This document shows, piece after piece, positions 16,282-24,981 of a DNA stretch of 64,000 nt (position 1 is its first letter; every line of letters starts with the position of its first letter). The notes below the pieces were generated by a model. The model had not been told where the DNA came from and did not search any database. It saw only the letters and a program-made list of their open reading frames with translations. The position numbers and the translations under genes are program-made. The DNA is taken from assembly GCA_028706255.1 (NCBI GenBank), contig JAQWBS010000006.1, forward strand, positions 33,413-97,412. Reading direction: 5' to 3'. The stretch is from Alphaproteobacteria bacterium. Its GTDB lineage: Bacteria; Pseudomonadota; Alphaproteobacteria; RF32; CAG-239.

Positions 16282-18039
16282 ATGAACGCCAAATTTAGAA
16301 ACATATTTATTCTTCTCTTTTACTTCCTCGTCTTTGAGGAAGTAAATTTTGTTCAAGCAAAAACAACACAAGACAATATTGTTGATTCAAAAATCATTCA
16401 ACAAATCATGGAAAAACAAAAATTCTCAAATGAGGATTTTGAAACCTATAAAAAACTTTTTCTCGCAGTTGGAAATAACAACATTAACCAACAAAACACC
16501 CTTAATAAAAAACTTAAAAGCAATTTATTTATGGGACACGTGCTTGCTGAAAAATATCTTTCAAAAGGCTATCGCAGTTCATATACAGAGCTTGAAAAAT
16601 GGTTAAGAGAATATAATACTTATCCGCAAAGACATCGCATTTATAAATTGGCCAAAAGGAAAGCACCAAAAGGAAGAGCCATTCCTAAAGTTGCACCCCG
16701 CATTGTTTTACCTCACAAACCAAGCGGATATAGTTGGTATATTGATACATATAGCGAACTTTCACCTGCAAACAGAAAATATGTTAAAGATAATGTGAGA
16801 AGCTTTTTAAGAAATATCAATCGTGGTAAAACAAAAATGGCACGAGATATTTTAGAAAACAAAAAATTCATCTCACTCATGCCAAAGCGTCGTTATTCTG
16901 CAATGTGTGCAACGTTAGCAACAGTTTATTTTATTGATAATCACGACATTTTTGCACTGAATTGGGCTGAAAAAGCTGTGGCAAAATATGATGAAGCAAC
17001 AGGCTATTGGTTTGGTGGGCTGGCGGCTTGGCGTTTGAATGATTATGAAAAATCTGCGGAGTTGTTTGATAACCTCAGCAAGATGGATATGGATGATGAA
17101 TGGATGCTTTCAGCTGGTGGCTATTGGGCATATCGTGCTCATCTCAAGCTTAATCAACCAAGAAATGCAATTGATGCTTTAGAACGTACAACGCGCTTTA
17201 ATAAAACATTCTATGGCATTTTAGCTGTTTACCAACTCAAAGAAAAAACAATCTATAACTGGAATAATGTTTCATATCTCAACAACCTTCAATCTGATGA
17301 TTTATCTAAAATTATTCTTTCTTCTAAAGTGTTGCAACGTGCAATTTTGCTTGCAAAAATTGGTCGCACAGATTTGGCTGAAAAAGAATTAACTTATGCT
17401 TATAACCAGATGGAAGACCAAGAAAAAGAAGCCACTATGTTTGTTTGTGAACAATTTGGCATTCATGCTATGGCAATCAAAATTGCTAATCAATTGACTG
17501 AAATTGACGAGGAAATGGTTTATGACAAGGTTTCCTATCCAATTCCACAGTGGCATGAAAAACTTAGTTCTGACAAAGCTTTGATTTTAGCACTCATTCG
17601 TCAAGAATCTCGTTTTTCGGAAACAGCCCAAAGCTCTGCGGGTGCAAGAGGTCTAATGCAGTTAATGCCAAATACGGCATACCATGTAACCAGAAATCGA
17701 GATTTACGTCGTAATAAAGAACCCCTTTTTGATGTAGAACTCAATCTTAAAATTGGGCAAAAGTATGTTGAATATTTAATGAAGAAACCATATATCGAAG
17801 GCAATTTATTTTATCTACTCACTGCATATAATGCTGGACCTGGAAACTTAGTTAAATGGCGAAAGAAAGTTAGAGATGACAATGATCCTTTAATGTTTAT
17901 TGAAGCAATCCCTGCCCGTCAGACCAGAATTTATATTGAGAGAGTTATGGCTAACTATTGGCTTTATAATTTCCGCATGGGAACAGAAAGCTTGAGCTTG
18001 GAACAAATTGCTTTTGGGCTTTGGCCAACACTTGACTAA
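16282..18039 (+). CDS. Soluble lytic murein transglycosylase (Slt family)
   Basis: About 585 aa. A hydrophobic N-terminal signal (about residues 5-25, ending VQA), a long helical superhelix (residues ~30-420), and a C-terminal SLT domain. The catalytic Glu lies in LIRQESRF (about residue 440), followed by GARGLMQLMP and AYNAGPGN, all canonical. It cleaves peptidoglycan with 1,6-anhydro product formation in the periplasm. An in-frame ATG at 16255 would add MAKEELSPL and overlap the previous gene by 19 bp; I prefer 16282 because it gives a cleaner signal peptide. Confidence 0.9.
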   Translation: MNAKFRNIFILLFYFLVFEEVNFVQAKTTQDNIVDSKIIQQIMEKQKFSNEDFETYKKLFLAVGNNNINQQNTLNKKLKSNLFMGHVLAEKYLSKGYRSSYTELEKWLREYNTYPQRHRIYKLAKRKAPKGRAIPKVAPRIVLPHKPSGYSWYIDTYSELSPANRKYVKDNVRSFLRNINRGKTKMARDILENKKFISLMPKRRYSAMCATLATVYFIDNHDIFALNWAEKAVAKYDEATGYWFGGLAAWRLNDYEKSAELFDNLSKMDMDDEWMLSAGGYWAYRAHLKLNQPRNAIDALERTTRFNKTFYGILAVYQLKEKTIYNWNNVSYLNNLQSDDLSKIILSSKVLQRAILLAKIGRTDLAEKELTYAYNQMEDQEKEATMFVCEQFGIHAMAIKIANQLTEIDEEMVYDKVSYPIPQWHEKLSSDKALILALIRQESRFSETAQSSAGARGLMQLMPNTAYHVTRNRDLRRNKEPLFDVELNLKIGQKYVEYLMKKPYIEGNLFYLLTAYNAGPGNLVKWRKKVRDDNDPLMFIEAIPARQTRIYIERVMANYWLYNFRMGTESLSLEQIAFGLWPTLD

Positions 18040-18209
18040 ATTCTAAGCTGTTACAAAAGTTTAATCTCTAAAATTATGTACAAAATAAAATAGATATGCT
18101 ATTCTAATAGTGTATCTTATTTTTTTAGTTTATTTTTTTGTGATTATTAACCGGCTTTGGTTTGTTTTTCCTTTTTGGAACTCTTTATCAAAGCACAAAA
18201 TATACAATT

Positions 18210-18668
18210 ATGTTACTAAACGCACTTTTTATTTTTCTGGCTGTGGTTGGTTTAGGTGTCATTTGGATTTATCTAAAAAAGATCACTGTTTCTCTAGCAA
18301 AAGGTTTAGGACGTTTATTCGCACTGCCTTTTACAAGAGAATCTTGGGAACGCTTAACTGGTTATGCTGGTTTAGGCATTTTAGGTGGAGCTATTTATGG
18401 TTTTTGCCACCTTTATGAGCTCGATTTCGTATCTTGCGGTGCAGTTGTTTTTTGTGGTCTTATCATAGGGACAATTGTTGGAACGGTTGTAAACATTATT
18501 TACATCATCTTTGGTTTTGATGCTGAAGATAGACGCGAAGCGAATGGAAAGCCAACTGAAGCACAAAGAAAGCTTAAGATTTCACAATATAGTCTTAAGC
18601 TAAAAGAAATTGAAAGTATCTTCTCTAGTAGAAGATTAGCCTTTCCAGAAACAAACTGGTTAGACTAA
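18210..18668 (+). CDS. Small membrane protein of unknown function
   Basis: 152 aa. Three hydrophobic segments (about residues 3-23, 48-66 and 72-100) are followed by a charged cytosolic-type tail of about 50 residues. I start at the ATG at 18210 because the in-frame TTG at 18162 is in an AT-rich leader without a ribosome-binding site. No motif is recognised. It is a single gene with its own terminator. Confidence 0.7.
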   Translation: MLLNALFIFLAVVGLGVIWIYLKKITVSLAKGLGRLFALPFTRESWERLTGYAGLGILGGAIYGFCHLYELDFVSCGAVVFCGLIIGTIVGTVVNIIYIIFGFDAEDRREANGKPTEAQRKLKISQYSLKLKEIESIFSSRRLAFPETNWLD

Positions 18669-18677
18669 AAAAATTTT

Positions 18678-18713
18678 GAATGGGTGGTGCTTCTTGCACC
18701 ACCCATTCTTTTA
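18678..18713 (+). terminator. Rho-independent terminator
   Basis: A perfect 13-bp stem (GAATGGGTGGTGC with its complement), loop TTCTT, then TTTTATT, 10 bp after the membrane-protein gene. Confidence 0.9.
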
Positions 18714-18851
18714 TTCTCCCTTCGCTTTAGTTCGTATAAGCAAAGTAACGAGCACTTTGTTATTACATCAAAATATGAGACACTAGATATCCTCAAACCC
18801 ATCAATGCCATTGCGAACGAAGCGTGAGATAATGGAACATTCCACATCCAT

Positions 18852-19110
18852 TGTCATTGCGAGCGAAGCATGGCAATCAAACAAAGAATCTGAATAGCAA
18901 TATCTCTCCATTCGGGCAAAGCCCTCAGTCGAGATGACGAAAATGAATTGTCATTTCGAAATTGACATCGTCAATGAGAAATCTTGCCTTATCGTCATTC
19001 CCAACACTATTTCATTTCCAATCGTCTCTGTCATTCCCAACTTGATTGGGAATCCACTTCGAAATAAGGTAAGAGCAAGGTAGATATTCGGGTCAAGCCC
19101 GAATATGACA
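18852..19110 (+). repeat. Composite palindromic repeat mosaic, copy C
   Basis: Gene-free region. Units in order: GTCATTGCGAGCGAAGC to CAGTCGAGATGAC (18852-18939), the GTCATTTCGAAATTGACA unit (18948-18995), the TTCCCAACTTGATTGGGAA unit (19029-19058) and the ATATTCGGGTCAAGCCCGAAT unit (19082-19110). The unit order is the same as in copy A. A partial extra copy of the first unit (CCATTGCGAACGAAGCG) precedes it at about 18808. The rest of 18714-18851 shows nothing else. Confidence 0.85.
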
Positions 19111-19131
19111 ACTTAAAAAACAAATATGACA

Positions 19132-19164
19132 AACTAAAAACGCTTTAAGTTTCCTCAAAGCGTT
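19132..19164 (-). terminator. Terminator of the M23 peptidase gene
   Basis: On the minus strand an AACGCTTT / AAAGCGTT stem with a 10-base loop is followed by a T-run, about 20 bp beyond the stop codon of the peptidase gene. Confidence 0.8.
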
Positions 19165-19185
19165 CTTATCTTTTTTTTATAAATA

Positions 19186-20652
19186 CTATCTCTTAGCAGA
19201 TTTCTGTTCTTTTTTATCTTTATTTGCAAAGAATGTTTTATGTTCTGCTTTAAGAGCGCTCACAACTTTCTTGAAATTAGCCAAAGCATTACGATTTAAG
19301 TTTTCACCCGTAGCAGCTTTGATGGCTGTTGGGTTAACACGCTTTCCATTTCTTACAACTTCATAGTGAAGATGCGGACCTGTTGAACGTCCTGTATTTC
19401 CAACATAACCAATAATTTGTCCTTGTTTAACTCTCACGCCAGATTTCATACCCTTCGCAAAGCTATTCATATGACCATAAGCGGTTGAATATTCAGAGTT
19501 ATGACGAATTTTGATATAGTTACCATATCCACCATTATATTTTGCAACTTGAACAACACCATCACCTGCAGCAAAGATTGCCGTTCCACGAGGTGCTGCA
19601 TAGTCAACGCCCCAGTGAATTCTAGTGTCTTTAAACACAGGGTGACGTCTGCGACCAAATGGTGAAGAAATGCGCGCATTTTGAAATGCCAAAGGTTTTC
19701 TGTGAAGCGTTCTTTTTAGAGCAATCCCCTTTTCATTGTAATAATCAGCCCCACCTTTAGGATTTTCAAATCTGTAAAGTTCAAGAATATCATTATGGAG
19801 TTTCAATGCTGCATAAAGAATATCCCCTGTTTTGACAACCTTTCCATCTTTATTGACCTTGTTTTCATAAATCAGTTCATATCTATCGCCACTTCTTACG
19901 TCTTTTCTGAAATCAACAGAATAAGAAAAAATATTGATAAAGTTAGCAACAACAGAATTAGGGATACCATTTGCATTCATTGCACCTGAAAGACTGCCAC
20001 GAATTTGCCCAGAAGAGCTAACAACTTCCTCAAGGAGTTCATCTTCTTCAACAGACGTCTTATATTCTGTTTCGCTCACTTTCTTCAAGATAATACGTTT
20101 TGAATGTCCTTGAGTAATGATAATTTTCTCAAGAGAAATAAGTTCATTGTTTTCAGCTTTTTCCAAAACTTCAAACTCAATCACCTGACCAACACGAATA
20201 TTCTTGGGATTATATTTCTTTTTAAGGCTGTTAATGACTGTGGTTGCCTCATTATAACCCAAACCAACTTTTTGTGTTAAAATGCCAATAAAATTGTCAC
20301 CTTTGCCAATTTCAATTGTCTTGCGGACAAGCTCTTCAGTTTTTTGCGACTCAAATTTATTTGATTTTTCTTTTACATTGTCAGATTTCATTAAAACTTT
20401 AAGATTATCAAGAATCCCAAATTCATTATCAACATAGTTATTATTGATATTCATCAAAACGATTTCTTCGTTTTCCTTATCAAGCATATTGATATATTCA
20501 ATCGAATCTGAAGAGACAGAAGCAATCACATTATTGTTTGTTGTTGTTGAGAGCACAAAAGCAAAAATAATGGCTGCTGCATACCCCATAGCAATGAATC
20601 TAGGTTTATGCTTATTTTTAATCTTCATCTTAATTTTATTTATAAATTTCAT
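19186..20652 (-). CDS. M23-family peptidoglycan endopeptidase (MepM-like)
   Basis: About 488 aa. A basic N-terminus and one membrane segment (about residues 23-42) anchor it; a LysM-like region follows (about residues 90-150), then the M23 domain near residues 330-440. Zinc ligands are visible in RIHWGVDYAAP and PHLHYEV, and GHMNS supplies the third catalytic region. It should cleave peptide crosslinks of peptidoglycan. The reading frame extends to an ATG at 20685, but MKFINKIKMK at 20652 gives the normal basic start; neither has a strong ribosome-binding site. Confidence 0.9.
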   Translation of the reverse strand: MKFINKIKMKIKNKHKPRFIAMGYAAAIIFAFVLSTTTNNNVIASVSSDSIEYINMLDKENEEIVLMNINNNYVDNEFGILDNLKVLMKSDNVKEKSNKFESQKTEELVRKTIEIGKGDNFIGILTQKVGLGYNEATTVINSLKKKYNPKNIRVGQVIEFEVLEKAENNELISLEKIIITQGHSKRIILKKVSETEYKTSVEEDELLEEVVSSSGQIRGSLSGAMNANGIPNSVVANFINIFSYSVDFRKDVRSGDRYELIYENKVNKDGKVVKTGDILYAALKLHNDILELYRFENPKGGADYYNEKGIALKRTLHRKPLAFQNARISSPFGRRRHPVFKDTRIHWGVDYAAPRGTAIFAAGDGVVQVAKYNGGYGNYIKIRHNSEYSTAYGHMNSFAKGMKSGVRVKQGQIIGYVGNTGRSTGPHLHYEVVRNGKRVNPTAIKAATGENLNRNALANFKKVVSALKAEHKTFFANKDKKEQKSAKR

Positions 20653-20802
20653 ACAATTAGTCTCTAACAATAAAAAAGAACACATTTAAGCTAACATATA
20701 TAACTTATTTTAAAATACAACTTTAAAAAATTTTTTCTACACTATATTTAGTGAGCATAAGCCTGAGATGTTAAAAAAAAGTATAATTTTGATAAAAAGT
20801 TC

Positions 20803-20831
20803 TTGCAATTATAAATTTTGCCCTGTATAAG
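20803..20831 (+). promoter_or_regulatory. Promoter of tRNA-Asp
   Basis: TTGCAA (20803-20808), exactly 17 bp, then TATAAG (20826-20831). The tRNA starts 19 bp downstream, consistent with a short leader. Confidence 0.7.
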
Positions 20832-20849
20832 GGTTAACGAAACGACATT

Positions 20850-20926
20850 GGGGGTGTAGCTCAGTTGGTTAGAGTGCTTGCCTGTCACGCAAGAAGTCGC
20901 GGGTTCGAGCCCCGTCACTCCCGCCA
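20850..20926 (+). tRNA. tRNA-Asp (anticodon GTC)
   Basis: 77 nt including an encoded CCA. The acceptor stem GGGGGTG pairs with CACTCCC, the D arm has AGCTCAGTTGGTTAGAG, the anticodon loop is CTGTCAC (GTC, Asp) on a CTTGC/GCAAG stem, and the T arm contains GGTTCGAGCCC. It is followed by a GC-rich terminator. No integrase or repeated 3' end is present, so there is no sign of an integrated element. Confidence 0.97.
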
Positions 20927-20940
20927 GTTTCAAAACAAAG

Positions 20941-20965
20941 ACCTGTCCGCAAGGACGGGTTTTTT
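20941..20965 (+). terminator. Terminator of tRNA-Asp
   Basis: ACCTGTCC-GCAA-GGACGGGT stem-loop with a GNRA-type tetraloop followed by TTTTTT, 14 bp after the tRNA. Confidence 0.9.
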
Positions 20966-21124
20966 GGTGTCTAAAATTATTGGGGCGAGAACCCGAAAAC
21001 ATTTAAAAGCTAGAACCTTGAGGGATTTGAAATAACCCTAATTTCCGCTCGACTGAAAGTTAGTATTGTTCCCCTGATTTCTTTTGCTAAGATAACGTTT
21101 TACTAATATTACAGGATTTTTATA

Positions 21125-21763
21125 ATGAAATTCAAAAAAAGATGTTTTCTACTATGTCTATTTGCCTTATCAGGCTGTAATCTTTATGGTATTCCTTCTA
21201 GAAGTTATTTATCAGATGTTGAAAGACACTATAACAATGATATCTATGCGAAGGGAGGTAAAGCGGCGATTGTGATAGATTCTACAAATAATTTTTCTCG
21301 TTCCTTTCCTGTTTATACTTATCTTGATTTTGAAGATGAGAGAGGGAATAAATTAACTCTCAAACTTTCTTCAAACCCTGTTATATATATGGTTTCACCA
21401 GGAACTTATAAATTAAAAAATCATAGTGCTTATGGTGGAAAAACATATGGTAACACTTATCAATTCATAGATTTAGATTTTGCAGCTAGAGACGATGCTG
21501 AATTTACCGTAAAAGCTGGAGACTTTATTTATCTTGGTAAAATTGAAACAAAAATAACGAACGTCAGAAAGCGTAATTCGCTTGTGTTTTTCAGCGCTCC
21601 GTCACAAGGTTCCGATGTTGATTACATTGTGAGTGTAATTGATAACTTATCAAAAACAGATTCAGATTTTGTAAACAGATTTGAAGAAAAAACGGGCAAA
21701 AAACTAACCGCTAATCTCATTAATTGGAAAACTAACAAAGCAGGAGAAAAAAATGAAAAATAA
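21125..21763 (+). CDS. Lipoprotein of unknown function
   Basis: 212 aa. The signal peptide ends in the lipobox LSGC (Cys at residue 18). The mature part is beta-rich (for example FPVYTYLDF, YKLKNHSAYGGKTYG, DFIYLGKIE) with a charged C-terminus. No family is recognised; the pattern of a bulky gel-like domain resembles envelope lipoproteins that bind small ligands, but this is a guess. The stop overlaps the next lipoprotein gene by 11 bp, so they are co-translated. Confidence 0.78.
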   Translation: MKFKKRCFLLCLFALSGCNLYGIPSRSYLSDVERHYNNDIYAKGGKAAIVIDSTNNFSRSFPVYTYLDFEDERGNKLTLKLSSNPVIYMVSPGTYKLKNHSAYGGKTYGNTYQFIDLDFAARDDAEFTVKAGDFIYLGKIETKITNVRKRNSLVFFSAPSQGSDVDYIVSVIDNLSKTDSDFVNRFEEKTGKKLTANLINWKTNKAGEKNEK

Positions 21764-22118
21764 TATAATTGCTTTAATCCTTCTCTTTGGTCTTTCATCG
21801 TGTGTTTCTGCTGGAAATAGTAGTGTGAGTAATCTCAATCGTGTTGAAAAAACACTTAAAGTAGAAAAAAACTTAAATAAAGAGAAAATTAAACAGATAT
21901 ATGGCGAACCCTCCTCAGAATTTGTAAAAGACGGATTAGAAGTTTATGAATATAAATATATTTCCGTTCAAAATAGTGTCCTTGGATATATTCCAATTCT
22001 TGGGATTTTCTTCGATAGAACATATACAAGAAACTATTTATATGTTTATTTTGCCCCCTTAGGAAATGTGGAAAAATTTGACACCATTGGCGTGGAAGGT
22101 GATTTTCCAATAGGATAA
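21753..22118 (+). CDS. Small lipoprotein, BamE/SmpA-like
   Basis: 121 aa. Lipobox LSSC (Cys about residue 17). The KIKQIYGEPSSEFVKDGLEVYEYKYI segment resembles the helix followed by G.P and a Y.Y strand found in BamE/SmpA-type domains, which are outer-membrane assembly factors. A hydrophobic stretch (GYIPILGIFFDR) near residue 75 is unusual for BamE. It is cotranscribed with the previous lipoprotein. The family call is tentative. Confidence 0.7.
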   Translation: MKNNIIALILLFGLSSCVSAGNSSVSNLNRVEKTLKVEKNLNKEKIKQIYGEPSSEFVKDGLEVYEYKYISVQNSVLGYIPILGIFFDRTYTRNYLYVYFAPLGNVEKFDTIGVEGDFPIG

Positions 22119-22232
22119 TTAATTTTTTTATCCTTTATAGTTATGAACAAAGCTAAAAGATTTAACTGGAAATTGTGATGTTTTTGAACGATTATGAGAA
22201 AGTATAATTAAATTAGATAAGGGGTGTTTTTT

Positions 22233-23027
22233 ATGAAAAAATATATCTTTTTGGCGTTCTTAGTGGTTGTTGGCGCCGGAGGTTATTATCTCTATAACAA
22301 CTTGGAAATCATTGTTAGAAAAATTGTGAACAAATATGGCAGTGAAATTACAGGGACTAAGGTTGACTTACAAGGCTTTAAACTCAACTTAACAACTGGT
22401 GAAGGTAAGATTCAGAAAGTGACTGTTGCTAACCCTAGCCAATATAAAAAGCCATATCTTTTTTCTTTAGAAGAGATTTATGTTAAGGTTAATATGAAGA
22501 GCTTAACAAAAGACACGATTATCATCAATGAAATCAGAGTTGATAAGCCTGCTGTGACTTATGAAATGCTTTCGCTTACTCAAAATAATATTGGTGAAGT
22601 TTTACAAAATGTGAAGAACAACACCGCTAAAACAGATAAAGAAGTGAAAGAAACAGCAGAAAAAACAAATAAATCCGAAGATGGTGGCAAGAAAATCGTT
22701 GTTGATAAAATTGCTATCAACGGCGTGACTCTTGAAGCAGAAGTTACTGTTCCTACCCTTCCTAACAAAGAAGCTCAAACAATTGATAAAAGCATTGTGT
22801 TACCAAACATTATCATCAGAGATATTGGCAAAGGTAATAATGGGGACAGCGTTGTCGTTGCTATTTCTAAGGTAATGGAAAAAATCTTAAGCGAGGCTTC
22901 TAAAGCTGTGGTTAAAAATAATCTCGATGACTTAAAAGCTGTTGCTGAAAAGAACTTAAATAAAGTTGTTGATGATGTTAAAGGCAAAGTGGACACGAAG
23001 GGTGTGTTCAACAAGCTTAAACTTTAA
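22233..23027 (+). CDS. AsmA-like envelope protein
   Basis: 264 aa from the ATG at 22233, 5 bp after GGGGTG; an in-frame GTG lies 9 bp earlier. One N-terminal membrane segment (residues 3-25) is followed by a domain containing GSEITGTKVDLQGFKLNL and VANPSQYKKPYLF, the kind of segment seen in small AsmA-like proteins that use a signal anchor and a beta-rich periplasmic part. A charged linker rich in Lys, Thr and Glu (about residues 130-155) and a helical C-terminus follow. A role in envelope maintenance is inferred. Confidence 0.72.
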   Translation: MKKYIFLAFLVVVGAGGYYLYNNLEIIVRKIVNKYGSEITGTKVDLQGFKLNLTTGEGKIQKVTVANPSQYKKPYLFSLEEIYVKVNMKSLTKDTIIINEIRVDKPAVTYEMLSLTQNNIGEVLQNVKNNTAKTDKEVKETAEKTNKSEDGGKKIVVDKIAINGVTLEAEVTVPTLPNKEAQTIDKSIVLPNIIIRDIGKGNNGDSVVVAISKVMEKILSEASKAVVKNNLDDLKAVAEKNLNKVVDDVKGKVDTKGVFNKLKL

Positions 23028-23049
23028 GTTTTATAACTTTTCGAACATA

Positions 23050-23079
23050 AAAAAACCTTCTCAATTGAGAAGGTTTTTT
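23050..23079. terminator. Bidirectional terminator
   Basis: AAACCTTCTCAATTGAGAAGGTTT is a perfect palindrome flanked by A-run and T-run, between the converging genes that end at 23027 and 23093. Confidence 0.88.
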
Positions 23080-23092
23080 ATGGCTTACCTTT

Positions 23093-24808
23093 TTATCTTC
23101 CGCCATCTCGTTGAGGATTTCCCCGACCCGAGTTTGAGTTAGAATTAGATGGATTATTTCTTGCTTTCTCACGACCTCTTCTCTTAACCTCATCATTGAT
23201 TGTGTATGTGAATCGGCTTGATGCTGGACTGAGAACGTGACTCTTATCCATAATTTTCTTGTATTCGCCTTCAAGATTTTCTGAGAAATAGTCATTCGGC
23301 TTTTTAATTGCTCTGTCAGAAAGTCTGTCTTCGTCTTCACTATGCTTACTTCCTTCGTTCATAGCATATAAATCAACCAATTTATTTGTTGAATATTCTT
23401 TTCTACTTGGTAAAAGCGCATCATATAAGGCTGCAATCCCTTCTGGTCCGAGATCTTGAACTGATGCATTCGGAGAAACATTTGCTGCTTTGATAAACTT
23501 AATATATTGATCATTTGCGTTTGCATCCTTAACTCCCAAACGCTCATTGACAGCTTTAATCTCTTCTCTAATAGCAGAGATATTTCCACCTCTTAATGCA
23601 ACATTAGCATAAGCAGTATAAACGTCCGCAGCAGCATATCTTGACGCCATTACATCTGTTGCATCAGCACCATTTCGACTAAATTCAGCCAAGCGTGGAT
23701 TAAGTGCTTTATCAAACAGACCTTTAAACTCTTTCAAGGCAACCTTTTCTCTTGCTGCGTCATAGATTTTTCCTTCTGCTTCCGATAATCCACCATCTTT
23801 GGCACGGTTTTTCTTCAGTTGTTCAAGAAGCTTCATTTCATATTCAATTTTTTCAGGTCCATCGCCTTTGGCTTTACCATATTCTTCAACCATTTCATTT
23901 ATTTGATTCAAATTCATTCCAAGTCCAACAGGCACTTTTCCAAGCTTTGCACAAGCAATTCTAAAATCTTTTTTCGTTGAATCTCTCAAACCAGAAAATT
24001 CAACTTTATCCCCATCAATTCCTTCAAGAATCAACTCAACCATTTCAGGTGTCATTTTACCACCAGGGGGAAGTTCAAAACTCACTTGTTTTTGACCATT
24101 TTTTATTCTTTTCTTAAGAATAATTTCAAAGTTATATTTGATGTTTCCTTCTTTATCTACGGAAACTAATTTATCCATATTATCAGGATTAGATGAAGAA
24201 AAGAGGGTATATGTTGTCCAACCACTTAAAAAAGAACCTTCTTTAAAGGAAGTTAGACCCTTTTTCTTACCCATTGCAACTAATTTCTTATCGGTATCTT
24301 TTATCATCTCTTCAGAAGATTTTTCTTTTTTTTCTGCGACATCGCTGAAATGCTCACCTTGTGTTGCATCTGGTGTTAACAAAGCATTTAATCTATCTGC
24401 AGAGAGATCAACACTAATCCCTTTTGAAGAAAGATAGTTAAGCATTTGCATTGCTTGCTCAGGGGAAGCATTGTCCGGAATGACAACCTTTCCATTGCTA
24501 ATTTCAAAGCTAAAAGAACTTGGCTTAAACATTTCAACTGCCATGACAAGTTTATCATCTTTAGTTTTCACCCTAAAATGAGTATCATCATAATCTTCAT
24601 CAGCTTTGGTTGCTTCTTTAATTTTGTCAAAATATGCAAAATCTTTTACTGCTTGATCACGATTTTCTTCGTTAATATTATCTCTAATATAATCAGCTAA
24701 TCTTCTGCCATTATTCTCAGATTCATATCTTGAAGCTGCATTCATAACATCGTCTCTTGTAGTAGCACCCATTGTTGTCTCGAAAGATTTTGTTTTAAGT
24801 TCTTCCAT
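23093..24808 (-). CDS. Large cytosolic protein of unknown function with Arg-rich C-terminus
   Basis: 571 aa, no signal peptide and no membrane segments. Composition is highly charged, with Lys/Glu-rich helices between more structured blocks (residues ~80-150, 190-290 and 300-470). The last ~30 residues are Arg-, Asn-, Ser- and Gly-rich (RRGREKARNN then SGRGNPQR). Arg-rich hydrophilic C-termini are a known translocation signal type for VirB/D4 T4SS effectors, and this genome encodes a VirD4-type coupling protein at 315-2513. That makes it an effector candidate, not a proven one. The start is at the first ATG and no recognised domain was found. Confidence 0.72.
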   Translation of the reverse strand: MEELKTKSFETTMGATTRDDVMNAASRYESENNGRRLADYIRDNINEENRDQAVKDFAYFDKIKEATKADEDYDDTHFRVKTKDDKLVMAVEMFKPSSFSFEISNGKVVIPDNASPEQAMQMLNYLSSKGISVDLSADRLNALLTPDATQGEHFSDVAEKKEKSSEEMIKDTDKKLVAMGKKKGLTSFKEGSFLSGWTTYTLFSSSNPDNMDKLVSVDKEGNIKYNFEIILKKRIKNGQKQVSFELPPGGKMTPEMVELILEGIDGDKVEFSGLRDSTKKDFRIACAKLGKVPVGLGMNLNQINEMVEEYGKAKGDGPEKIEYEMKLLEQLKKNRAKDGGLSEAEGKIYDAAREKVALKEFKGLFDKALNPRLAEFSRNGADATDVMASRYAAADVYTAYANVALRGGNISAIREEIKAVNERLGVKDANANDQYIKFIKAANVSPNASVQDLGPEGIAALYDALLPSRKEYSTNKLVDLYAMNEGSKHSEDEDRLSDRAIKKPNDYFSENLEGEYKKIMDKSHVLSPASSRFTYTINDEVKRRGREKARNNPSNSNSNSGRGNPQRDGGR

Positions 24809-24900
24809 TGCAATATCCCCAATTTTGTCTTTAATAATAAGAATTTAGCATAGTTTTTATTGAATTTCAATCTTTTTGTCAAAAAATATTTTTTTGTCAC

Positions 24901-24936
24901 AAAAAGGTCACATATTTTTATCTATGTGACCTTTTT
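24901..24936 (-). terminator. Terminator downstream of pgk
   Basis: A 14-bp stem AAAAAGGTCACATA with its complement, 8-base loop, with T-run on the minus strand, 46 bp after the pgk stop. It separates pgk from the next minus-strand gene. Confidence 0.85.
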
Positions 24937-24981
24937 ACCCGCACGGCAGGAGCGTTTACATCAGATTGTGCCTGTTTTGAA

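Noticed and set aside
20850..20926. tRNA-Asp as integration site
   Set aside because: No integrase, no direct repeat of the tRNA 3' end and no phage genes are found downstream.
20748..21002. Minus-strand ORF across tRNA-Asp
   Set aside because: It is the reverse of a confident tRNA gene and its terminator, a known annotation artefact.
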